A stretch of 6,504 nt of DNA from Flavobacteriaceae bacterium (lineage in GTDB: Bacteria > Bacteroidota > Bacteroidia > Flavobacteriales > Flavobacteriaceae), in assembly GCA_016763715.1 (NCBI GenBank), contig JAESTG010000074.1:1-6504 (forward strand). Reading direction: 5' to 3'. Positions 1-4,803 of the stretch are shown in pieces. The position numbers and the translations under genes were made by a program. The notes under the pieces are model-generated. The model was not told the origin of the DNA and ran no database searches. It worked only from the letters and a program-made list of their open reading frames with translations. Position 1 is the first letter of the stretch, and every line of letters starts with the position of its first letter.

Positions 1-119
1 ATTTGCTCTTTCTTTTTTTTCTTCTGATAGCGATTTATCTGACCTAAAGTCACATTAATGCTATTGTTCTTTGGGAACCCCAATTTGATTAGGTCTCTCC
101 CACTTAATTTTTTACCCAT
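1..119 (-). CDS. N-terminal fragment of a probable RtcB-family RNA ligase
   Basis: An open frame enters from the left edge on the minus strand, with 39 complete codons visible. It starts MGKKLSGRDLIKLGFP and continues with a helix-like stretch containing LGQINRYQ and a run of lysines. The pattern 'LxGxDLIxLGFP' followed by a short amphipathic helix is how I remember Bacteroidota RtcB-type proteins (GTP-dependent RNA 3'-phosphate ligase, RNA repair) beginning, but the catalytic region with its Cys/His metal ligands lies outside the window, so the name rests on the N-terminus alone. The ATG at 117-119 is chosen because family members usually start with M-G/K-x-K-L. An in-frame ATG four codons upstream (129-131) is also possible. 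No convincing promoter was found directly in front of it. It is unrelated to the nos genes. Confidence 0.5.
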   Translation of the reverse strand, partial: MGKKLSGRDLIKLGFPKNNSINVTLGQINRYQKKKKKEQ

Positions 120-148
120 GATAGTTTTCATTAATAATTTGTCAAAAA

Positions 149-260
149 TTGAGTGCCGAAAGTGTTGGAATACGCTACTAGGGAAGTAGTTCCTTTTTCA
201 GAAATCTAATATTTTCGATATAGTTGAGTGCTGCCTAACACTTTGTGTCAAGCATACGCT
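149..260. repeat. Short direct and inverted repeats of unknown origin
   Basis: Two copies of TTGAGTGC (149-156 and 224-231) are each followed by an ATACGCT heptamer (170-176 and 254-260), giving an imperfect tandem-like layout about 75-84 bp apart. Overlaid on this is an inverted pair: AAGTGTTGG (160-168) against CCTAACACTT (234-243), complementary except for one extra base. A smaller hairpin, CTACT/AGTAG, lies just inside the left arm. The right arm contains GCCTAAC, which resembles the RYYYAAC core of integron attC sites, but no matching GTTRRRY partner at the right distance was found. It could be a degenerate repeat element or a stable RNA fold. Confidence 0.3.
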
Positions 261-290
261 TCAAGAGTTTTAAACAAATGGAAAGTGTCT

Positions 291-325
291 AAAAAGTCCG
301 AAACGATTATTTGTCTTCGGACTTT
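291..325 (-). terminator. Rho-independent terminator, minus strand
   Basis: A perfect 10-bp stem (293-302 paired with 316-325, arms AAAGTCCGAA and TTCGGACTTT) encloses a 13-nt loop. Read on the minus strand, the stem ends in a run of five T (complement of 291-295). On the plus strand no T-run follows. It therefore best fits termination of leftward transcription starting somewhere to its right, and it ends the candidate small transcript described separately. Confidence 0.7.
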
Positions 326-344
326 CATACTTATATAATGAAGA

Positions 345-428
345 TTATCTAGTAATGAAGTTCCGAAGCAACCATACAACAGAACCTTGTTCCGTGGTAA
401 TGGTTTTGAATGAATTAAGAAGTTTCAT
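345..428 (-). CDS. Very small ORF (27 codons), hypothetical
   Basis: The ORF begins ATGAAACTTCTTAAT and ends TAA. The product would be a basic, moderately hydrophobic peptide containing VVWLLRNF near its C-terminus. It sits between a promoter-like element (471-501) and a terminator (291-325) with roughly 35 nt of leader, which is the only reason to list it. A frame of this length is expected by chance in AT-rich DNA, and the overlapping hairpin at 370-405 argues equally for a structured RNA. No homologue is recognised. Confidence 0.2.
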   Translation of the reverse strand: MKLLNSFKTITTEQGSVVWLLRNFITR

Positions 429-470
429 AGTTCTTCGGTTTTAAAAATGATTATTGTTATTTCTACGGTG

Positions 471-501
471 CAAATATGAAACATACTTTTGAAATACACA
501 A
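471..501 (-). promoter_or_regulatory. Promoter-like element, minus strand
   Basis: Read on the minus strand, CATATTTG (478-471) matches the Bacteroidota -7 consensus TAnnTTTG at seven of eight positions. A TTG (501-499) lies 20 bp upstream, where the -33 element is expected. The predicted start, near 464-466, would produce the short transcript ending at 291. There is no experimental support, and such elements occur by chance in AT-rich DNA. Confidence 0.4.
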
Positions 502-677
502 CAAAATATTAAATATAATTTATTGATAATCAGGTATTTAAATCAAAAATTAACATAAAAAACCCCTACCCGCTTTCTTACGAGTTTTAGTAGAAGCGTG
601 TAAATGCTTGTCTTACTGCTGCTTAGTTTTTCAACCGCCATTTTTGGTATTTAAGTAGTAAGCTTAAAAAAAGGCAT

Positions 678-702
678 AAAAAAACGTCCAATTTCTTGGA
701 CG
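678..702 (-). terminator. Rho-independent terminator downstream of the Rrf2 regulator
   Basis: On the minus strand CGTCCAA (702-696) pairs with TTGGACG (691-685) around a four-base loop and is followed by seven T (684-678). This is a textbook intrinsic terminator for leftward transcription, and the only upstream genes on that strand are the Rrf2 regulator (ending at 948) and the small ORF at 741-917. The upstream minus-strand segment GGACGC (773-768) could pair with GCGTCC (703-698) and disrupt the stem, so attenuation is conceivable. Confidence 0.75.
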
Positions 703-740
703 CTTGTACTATTTTATATCTTTTTCAGTCTACTACCTAT

Positions 741-917
741 CTATATACGAAAAAAGGTAGCCTCTGGGCGTCCTTGATATGTGTCATAAATAAATTCATA
801 GAGTACTTTTAATTGCTTTGTTGGCTGCAAATATGTGTAAATTATGTAGAACTTTCTACACAATTCTCTAAAATAATGTTTGGTCAGAGTATATTTTGTA
901 GATAAAGCTGTTTTCAT
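741..917 (-). CDS. Small hypothetical protein, 58 codons, downstream of the Rrf2 gene
   Basis: The frame starts ATGAAAACAGCTTTA at 917, 30 bp after the Rrf2 stop, and runs to TAG at 741, with a good minus-strand terminator about 40 bp further on. It is in the same frame as the Rrf2 gene, and the 69 codons between the Rrf2 stop and 741 contain no other stop, which is unusual for AT-rich non-coding DNA. The predicted peptide is rich in Tyr, Phe, Lys and Thr, has no signal peptide or clear membrane helix, and ends in GRPEATFFRI. I recognise no family. It could be a small protein cotranscribed with the regulator, a C-terminal remnant beyond an acquired stop codon, or chance. A promoter-like octamer and a palindrome (840-865) lie inside it, which argues against coding. 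Confidence 0.3.
   Translation of the reverse strand: MKTALSTKYTLTKHYFRELCRKFYIIYTYLQPTKQLKVLYEFIYDTYQGRPEATFFRI
840..865. promoter_or_regulatory. Near-perfect 26-bp palindrome, possible operator
   Basis: Arms 840-851 and 854-865 are complementary at 11 of 12 positions. The core TGTAGAA-CT-TTCTACA (845-860) is perfect. Immediately to the left, CATATTTG on the minus strand (835-828) resembles a Bacteroidota -7 element, so the palindrome would lie between -7 and -33 of a leftward promoter, a normal place for a repressor site, although no -33 match at the right spacing was found. There is no T-run, so it is unlikely to be a terminator. It overlaps the small ORF at 741-917. Confidence 0.35.
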
Positions 918-947
918 TAGCAGAGTGTTCAGGTAATTGGAGTTGAT

Positions 948-1382
948 TTAATCACTATCCATTTCTATATGAAGTGATCCATAGTGATTCCTCAAATCCT
1001 TCAATTTTATGTTTTTAATATTTTCTTGAAGTTCATTTTTGGCTGTAGTGATAAATTTGTGGATGGGGCAGGGGTTTTCATAATCACACTCTTCAAAGTT
1101 TATGGCGCATCGCTGTAATCTATTTTTACCTTCCACTTCAATAATAATATCTAAGAGTGAGTTTTCTAGTTGTTCCTCTTCAATATAAAATCCTCCATGT
1201 CTACCTTTTGTTGAAGAAATATAGTTTTTCGAAGAAAGCTGTTGTAAAATTTTAGATAAAAAGGGTTTTGGAATTCCAGTTTGTTCTGCAATTTCTTTAA
1301 CCAAAAGTTTGTGCTCCGTCGATGTTTGTTCAACAATAACACAAAGAGCCTTTATGGCATATTTCGAAGAATTTGTAAACAT
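948..1382 (-). CDS. Rrf2-family transcriptional regulator (NsrR/IscR-like), probable nos regulator
   Basis: This is a 144-residue cytoplasmic DNA-binding protein, normal length for Rrf2. The N-terminal winged helix-turn-helix spans about residues 3-68, with the recognition region around TGIPKPFLSKILQQL and the wing KGRHGGF. A dimerisation helix and a cysteine cluster C92-x6-C99-x5-C105 follow, with His107 after the last cysteine. Three cysteines in this position bind a [2Fe-2S] or [4Fe-4S] cluster in NsrR and IscR and make the regulator respond to NO, Fe-S status or redox. The gene is transcribed divergently from the nos cluster across a 133-bp region containing two palindromes, so control of nos transcription (and of itself) is the natural inference. 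NsrR-type NO sensing is favoured by context, but the exact ligand cannot be read from the sequence. Confidence 0.88.
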   Translation of the reverse strand: MFTNSSKYAIKALCVIVEQTSTEHKLLVKEIAEQTGIPKPFLSKILQQLSSKNYISSTKGRHGGFYIEEEQLENSLLDIIIEVEGKNRLQRCAINFEECDYENPCPIHKFITTAKNELQENIKNIKLKDLRNHYGSLHIEMDSD

Positions 1383-1422
1383 GTCTAATTAAAGGGTTTT
1401 TTGGATTAAAGCGTATAGCAAT

Positions 1423-1448
1423 ATAAAAAGATGTTTTTATCTTTTTAT
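1423..1448. promoter_or_regulatory. Perfect 26-bp palindrome, candidate Rrf2 operator
   Basis: Arms ATAAAAAGAT (1423-1432) and ATCTTTTTAT (1439-1448) are perfectly complementary around a 6-bp spacer. The left half reads AAGATGTTTTT, similar to the AAGATG-type half-sites known for NsrR in proteobacteria. Its place in the divergent region, upstream of the nos -7 element, makes it the best candidate binding site for the neighbouring Rrf2 protein. AT-only arms make chance palindromy easier. Confidence 0.45.
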
Positions 1449-1461
1449 GATATTTATCATA
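1446..1461. promoter_or_regulatory. FNR/DNR-like palindrome
   Basis: TATGATA-TT-TATCATA is a perfect 16-bp palindrome. It contains TGAT-N4-ATCA, the core of the Crp/Fnr-family box TTGAT-N4-ATCAA, with one mismatch at each outer position. Its centre (about 1453.5) is roughly 41 bp upstream of the start expected from the -7 element at 1483-1490, the classic distance for class II activation. It overlaps the larger palindrome at 1423-1448 by three bases, so the two sites could be occupied in competition. No Fnr-type gene is in the window. Confidence 0.45.
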
Positions 1462-1482
1462 TTTTAACATTTCATCAGAGGC

Positions 1483-1490
1483 TATTTTTG
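1483..1490 (+). promoter_or_regulatory. Bacteroidota -7 promoter element for the nos operon
   Basis: TATTTTTG is an exact match to TAnnTTTG and lies 25 bp before the ATG of the cytochrome c gene, implying a leader of about 20 nt. The -33 region (TTTT at 1462-1465) is a poor match to TTTG, consistent with dependence on an activator bound at the palindrome just upstream. Confidence 0.55.
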
Positions 1491-1515
1491 GTGTGAAATA
1501 ATAATCATACTCATC

Positions 1516-2013
1516 ATGAAATACCTATTAAAGTTAATTGCAGTTGTATTTGTTTCTTTCCTCATAAGCTGCGGCGGTGGAGAAGAGAAAAAAGAGAAAA
1601 AGCAAATAAAAATTGGTGCTACCAAGAAAGAAGTTAAAAAAACTAATGGCACGGCAGGCGATAAAATTCCTATGATTGATTTAAGCAACAAAGGAGTGGG
1701 GCCTATTAAAAATATCGAATTACCAGAAACAATTGATGAAAATATGGTAGCCACTGGTGCTGCACTATTCAACGCAAAATGTACAGCTTGTCATAAGGTC
1801 AACAAAAAATTTATTGGACCTTCTCCGGTAGGTGTTTTAGAAAGACGATCTGCTGAATGGATTATGAATATGATTTTGGATCCTGAAGGCATGGTGAAAA
1901 ATGACCCCATTGCTAAACAATTACTCATTAAATTCAATGGATCTCCTATGGCTAATCAGAGTTTAACTGAAGAAGAAGCCCGTGCCATACTTGAGTATTT
2001 CAGAACTCTTTAA
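1516..2013 (+). CDS. Monohaem cytochrome c lipoprotein of the nos cluster
   Basis: This 165-residue protein has a lipoprotein signal: hydrophobic residues 4-18 ending in the lipobox L-I-S-C with Cys19 as the lipidated residue. A glycine/lysine/glutamate-rich linker follows (about 20-50). The haem-binding motif CTACH (89-93) lies in a small class I cytochrome c domain (about 75-165) with IGPSPVGV after the haem site, and Met145 in GSPMANQSL is the probable sixth haem ligand. The domain ends in the usual LTEEEARAILEYFRTL helix. It would be membrane-anchored and face the periplasm. As the first gene of the nos operon, 74 bp before the fasciclin gene, it is the likely electron donor to NosZ. Atypical nos clusters commonly carry cytochrome c genes, but no electron-transfer partner is proven here. 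Confidence 0.9.
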   Translation: MKYLLKLIAVVFVSFLISCGGGEEKKEKKQIKIGATKKEVKKTNGTAGDKIPMIDLSNKGVGPIKNIELPETIDENMVATGAALFNAKCTACHKVNKKFIGPSPVGVLERRSAEWIMNMILDPEGMVKNDPIAKQLLIKFNGSPMANQSLTEEEARAILEYFRTL

Positions 2014-2041
2014 TAGATAAAACACGTTAATCTATACACTT

Positions 2042-2069
2042 TTCGGCAGTCTTTTTTGAGGCTACCGAA
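2042..2069 (+). promoter_or_regulatory. Intercistronic stem-loop between the cytochrome c and fasciclin genes
   Basis: TTCGGCAGTC (2042-2051) pairs with GGCTACCGAA (2060-2069) at nine of ten positions, counting one G-T pair, around an 8-base loop rich in T. No T-run follows on the plus strand, so it is a poor terminator. A processing or mRNA-stability hairpin separating the cytochrome c message from the downstream genes is more likely. Its start-proximal position, 18 nt before the next ATG, could also affect translation. Confidence 0.45.
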
Positions 2070-2087
2070 TACTAAAAAACAGAACTT

Positions 2088-2654
2088 ATGAAATCACTAT
2101 TTAGTTTATTAATGGTTTTTGCCCTCGTTTTTTTAGCGAGTTGCAAAGATGAAACCAAGAACCCAGAAACCACTTCGGATGCTCCAGTAAAAGAAGTGTC
2201 AACTAAAAGACAAGGTCAGGCTTTCATCAAGGACGATGAGAGTAGACCTACCGTTTTATCAATAGCAATTAACTCGCCAGACCACACCACCCTAGTGGCA
2301 GCTGTACAAGCGGCAGAATTGGAGAATGTGCTCGTTAATGCTGGACCGCTCATGGTCTTCGCGCCAACCAATGAGGCGTTCGGTGCATTGCCAGAAGGAA
2401 CCGTAGAAGACCTATTGAAACCTGAGAATAAAAGTCAGTTGGCGTTTATACTCAAGCATCACGTAACGCCTGGCAACTATTCAAAGGATTTTTTGAAGAA
2501 GTTTAAATCGCTTGGGCAAGCAAGCAACTTAAATATTCCAGTAGAAGTGATAGGCGACGATGTATACGTAGGAGGGGCTAAAATTTTGGCAAGTATCCCA
2601 GCTGGGAATGGAATTGTTCATGTGGTAGATAAAGTAATCTTACCCGAAAATTAA
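2088..2654 (+). CDS. Fasciclin (FAS1)-domain lipoprotein in the nos operon
   Basis: This 188-residue protein carries a lipoprotein signal peptide ending L-A-S-C with Cys19 lipidated, then a polar linker to about residue 52. A single FAS1 domain spans about 54-186: TVLSIAINSPDHTTLVAAVQ leads into the conserved H1 box FAPTNEAFGALPEG (91-104), then LAFILKHHVTPG (118-129) with the family's His-Val pair, and the H2 box GIVHVVDKVILP (175-186). FAS1 domains mediate protein-protein or surface interactions and no catalytic activity is expected. The gene ends 27 bp before the nosZ ATG, so the two are almost certainly cotranscribed. A periplasmic scaffold or accessory role near NosZ or the cytochrome is an inference. 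Its real function in N2O reduction is unknown. Confidence 0.88.
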   Translation: MKSLFSLLMVFALVFLASCKDETKNPETTSDAPVKEVSTKRQGQAFIKDDESRPTVLSIAINSPDHTTLVAAVQAAELENVLVNAGPLMVFAPTNEAFGALPEGTVEDLLKPENKSQLAFILKHHVTPGNYSKDFLKKFKSLGQASNLNIPVEVIGDDVYVGGAKILASIPAGNGIVHVVDKVILPEN

Positions 2655-2681
2655 TTGAAAACAACTAAAACAATTATAATC

Positions 2682-4646
2682 ATGAAAAACAGAATAAATT
2701 TTGCACTACTGCTATCCCTTATTGTAGGTTTGGTTAGTTGCAATAATAGCGAATCTACCAAGAAGAATAGTGGAGGAGCACTTGGCTCAAACGCTGCTGA
2801 AAAGGTGTATGTAGCACCAGGAGAATATGATGAATACTATGCCTTTGTTTCTGGTGGGTTTAGTGGTCAGTTGTCCGTTTATGGATTGCCTTCTGGACGT
2901 CTATTTAAAGTAATCCCTGTTTTTTCTCAGGATGCTGAGAAAGCTTGGGGTTACAATGAAGAAACAAAACCCATGTTAAATACATCTCATGGATTTGTGC
3001 CATGGGATGATGCTCACCACCCAGATATTTCTCAAACAAATGGAGTTGTGGATGGCCGATGGGTTTTTATCAACGGGAATAATACACCACGAATTGCGAA
3101 AATTGATTTGACAACTTTTGAAACGACCGAAATTCTCGAAATTCCAAATAGTGCGGGAAATCATAGTTCTTCTTTTGTTACGGAGAATACGGAGTATGTG
3201 GTTGCTGGGACACGATTTTCAGTGCCAATTCCGCAACGGGATATGTCCATTAAAGATTACAAAGGGAATTTTAAAGGAGCGTTGTCTTTTATTAGTGTAG
3301 ACCCAGAGGATGGTGCTATGGATTTGAGTTTTCAAATTTTGATGCCTGGTTTTGATTATGATCTTTCTCACCCTGGACGTGGAGTGTCTCACGGTTGGTT
3401 CTTTTTCTCAACCTATAATACAGAAGAAGCTCACACTTTATTAGAAGTAAATGCCTCACAAAACGATAAAGATTTTATTGCTGCTGTAAACTGGAAAAAG
3501 GCCGAGGAGTATATCAAAGCTGGAAAAGGGAAAATGATGCCTGCCAATTATGCTCATAATGTCTACGATCATAAAACACATTCAGCAACTTCAACAATGA
3601 AAAAAGAAGTGCTAATACTTGATGCATCTGAACTTCCAGGGTTGGTGTATTTATTACCAACTCCAAAATCCCCCCATGGTTGTGATGTAGATCCGTCTGG
3701 AGAGTATATTGTTGGAAACGGAAAACTGTCGGCTAACCTTACAATCCACTCTTTTACAAAAATGTTAGCTGCTATTGAAGCCGAAAAATTTGATGGAGAA
3801 GCTTATGGAATTCCTATTTTAAAGTTTGAAGATGTGCTTGCAGGCGTGGTCGACCAAGCTGGATTAGGCCCATTGCATACAGAGTTTGATGGAAAAGGAA
3901 ATGCATATACTACCTTCTTTATTTCTTCTGAAGTTGTAAAATGGAAATTAGGAACTTGGGAAGTGGTGGATAGACAACCATGCTATTACTCAGTTGGTCA
4001 CTTAATGATTCCTGGTGGAAACTCTCGTAAGCCATATGGAGACTATTTGCTTGCCATGAATAAAATTACGAAAGATCGCTATTTACCTACAGGTCCTGAA
4101 GTTACTCAATCAGCTCAGTTGTATGATATTACAGGAGATAAAATGGAGCTATTACTTGATTTTCCAATGATAGGAGAACCCCATTATGCTGCCGGTATCA
4201 AGGCCGATATTATCATGAAAAACTCTAAAAAAATATACAAATTAGAAGAAAATGAACATGAATATGCTGTTCATACGGAAGCAGATACGAAGGTTGTTCG
4301 AGATGGAAATGAAGTTCATATATACATGTCTATGATACGTAGTCACTTCAATCCAGATAATATTGAAGGGGTGAAAGTTGGAGACAAGGTTTATTTTCAT
4401 GTTACAAATTTGGAGCAGGATTATGATGTTCCGCATGGGATAGGTATAATTGGAGCAAATGCTTCTGAATTACTTATCATGCCAGGGCAAACAGAAACTT
4501 TCATTTGGGAGCCTAAACAAGTTGGGGTCTGGCCATTTTATTGTACCGACTTCTGTTCAGCATTACACCAAGAAATGCAGGGATATGTTAGAGTGTCTCC
4601 AGCATCGTCAGACTTAGAGTTGTCTTGGTCCATGGGTGAAGACTAA
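2682..4646 (+). CDS. nosZ: Nitrous oxide reductase NosZ, clade II, Sec-exported lipoprotein
   Basis: This 654-residue enzyme reduces N2O to N2 in the periplasm. The start is the ATG at 2682. An upstream in-frame TTG at 2655 directly abuts the fasciclin stop and would put charged residues ahead of a normal signal peptide. The N-terminus is a Sec/lipoprotein signal (LVSC, Cys20), not the twin-arginine signal of clade I enzymes. The beta-propeller carries all seven CuZ histidines: His112 and His113 (DDAHHPD), His161, His332 (SPHGCD), His399 (GPLHTEF), His440 (VGHL) and His501 (GEPHYA). The C-terminal cupredoxin domain has the CuA ligands His585, Cys621, Cys625, His629 and Met632 in CTDFCSALHQEM. 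Clade I enzymes have CSWFC here, so CTDFC supports clade II. The gene appears intact. A hairpin terminator follows about 50 nt after the stop. Confidence 0.98.
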   Translation: MKNRINFALLLSLIVGLVSCNNSESTKKNSGGALGSNAAEKVYVAPGEYDEYYAFVSGGFSGQLSVYGLPSGRLFKVIPVFSQDAEKAWGYNEETKPMLNTSHGFVPWDDAHHPDISQTNGVVDGRWVFINGNNTPRIAKIDLTTFETTEILEIPNSAGNHSSSFVTENTEYVVAGTRFSVPIPQRDMSIKDYKGNFKGALSFISVDPEDGAMDLSFQILMPGFDYDLSHPGRGVSHGWFFFSTYNTEEAHTLLEVNASQNDKDFIAAVNWKKAEEYIKAGKGKMMPANYAHNVYDHKTHSATSTMKKEVLILDASELPGLVYLLPTPKSPHGCDVDPSGEYIVGNGKLSANLTIHSFTKMLAAIEAEKFDGEAYGIPILKFEDVLAGVVDQAGLGPLHTEFDGKGNAYTTFFISSEVVKWKLGTWEVVDRQPCYYSVGHLMIPGGNSRKPYGDYLLAMNKITKDRYLPTGPEVTQSAQLYDITGDKMELLLDFPMIGEPHYAAGIKADIIMKNSKKIYKLEENEHEYAVHTEADTKVVRDGNEVHIYMSMIRSHFNPDNIEGVKVGDKVYFHVTNLEQDYDVPHGIGIIGANASELLIMPGQTETFIWEPKQVGVWPFYCTDFCSALHQEMQGYVRVSPASSDLELSWSMGED

Positions 4647-4695
4647 GTTGTTTTAGTAGCGGAGATATTTTTAGATAAGTGATTAATATTTCCAT

Positions 4696-4727
4696 AAGGG
4701 CGGGGGTTTGAAGAGTCCCCGCCTTTT
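4696..4727 (+). terminator. Strong GC-rich hairpin after nosZ (partial terminator)
   Basis: GGCGGGG (4699-4705) pairs with CCCCGCC (4717-4723), extended outward by G-T and two A-T pairs, around an 11-base loop, and is followed by only four T (4724-4727). It lies about 50 nt downstream of the nosZ stop. The strong stem with a short T-run suggests partial termination or protection of the nosZ message from 3' decay, leaving less transcript for the accessory genes. No good promoter is visible in 4728-4803, so the genes downstream may depend on read-through. Confidence 0.7.
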
Positions 4728-4803
4728 AAAAGAACTTTAAATTAATAATTACTTCTTCGTTTTATTTCAGTAAAAAAGAAATCAAACTTAAAATATATTC
4801 AAG

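Larger units (their letters stand above)
291..466 (-). ncRNA. Candidate structured small RNA or short-peptide transcript
   Basis: On the minus strand a promoter-like element at 471-501 is followed about 175 nt later by the terminator at 291-325, and the interval folds well. A long hairpin spans 370-405 (7-bp inner stem ACGGAAC/GTTCTGT with a three-base loop, continuing through a small bulge into ACCAA/TGGTT-type pairs). A CCGAAG/CTTCGG pair (433-438 with 363-368) encloses it. The same interval holds a 27-codon ORF (345-428, minus, starting MKLLNSFKTI) whose stop lies about 20 nt before the terminator stem. The unit could therefore be a non-coding RNA, a small-protein mRNA, or a chance arrangement. 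I do not recognise the RNA family. The 5' end is estimated from the -7 element. Confidence 0.35.
120..947. other. Gene-poor interval between the rtcB-like gene and the regulator
   Basis: This stretch of about 830 bp has no ORF with recognisable homology. Besides the elements listed separately (repeats 149-260, small transcript unit 291-501, terminator 678-702, small ORF 741-917, palindrome 840-865), 502-677 is AT-rich and contains only a 32-codon minus-strand frame at 543-641 that I do not trust. The interval contains no tRNA, no rRNA and no CRISPR-type repeats. Confidence 0.6.

Noticed and set aside
149..260. Genuine integron attC site
   Set aside because: Only one RYYYAAC-like word is present. 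No GTTRRRY partner at the proper distance and no integrase or cassette is seen, so it is listed only as a repeat.
543..641. Minus-strand ORF of 32 codons starting MAVEKLSSSK
   Set aside because: No promoter or terminator of quality and no recognisable family. The GGGG-TTTTTT at its end lacks a clean stem, so the terminator-like look was also rejected.
655..777. Plus-strand open frame encoding a hydrophobic stretch (LVLFYIFFSLLPIYI) and a basic tail
   Set aside because: It has no start codon in a sensible place, overlaps the minus-strand terminator and small ORF, and its upstream part is a low-complexity A-run. Probably chance.
1423..1448. Reading the AT-rich palindrome as a terminator
   Set aside because: It lies in a divergent intergenic region with no gene ending there, and the stem is almost entirely A-T.
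1482..1772. Minus-strand 96-residue frame overlapping the cytochrome c gene
   Set aside because: It is antisense to a gene with clear haem, lipobox and Met-ligand motifs. Its hydrophobic composition is a mirror of the coding strand.
2655..2681. TTG start extending NosZ by nine residues
   Set aside because: It directly abuts the fasciclin stop codon, TTG starts are rare, and the ATG at 2682 gives a standard lipoprotein signal peptide.
2976..3164. Minus-strand frame inside nosZ (also 3118-3300 plus and 4242-4436 minus)
   Set aside because: All lie in other frames of the fully supported nosZ and have no motif of their own.
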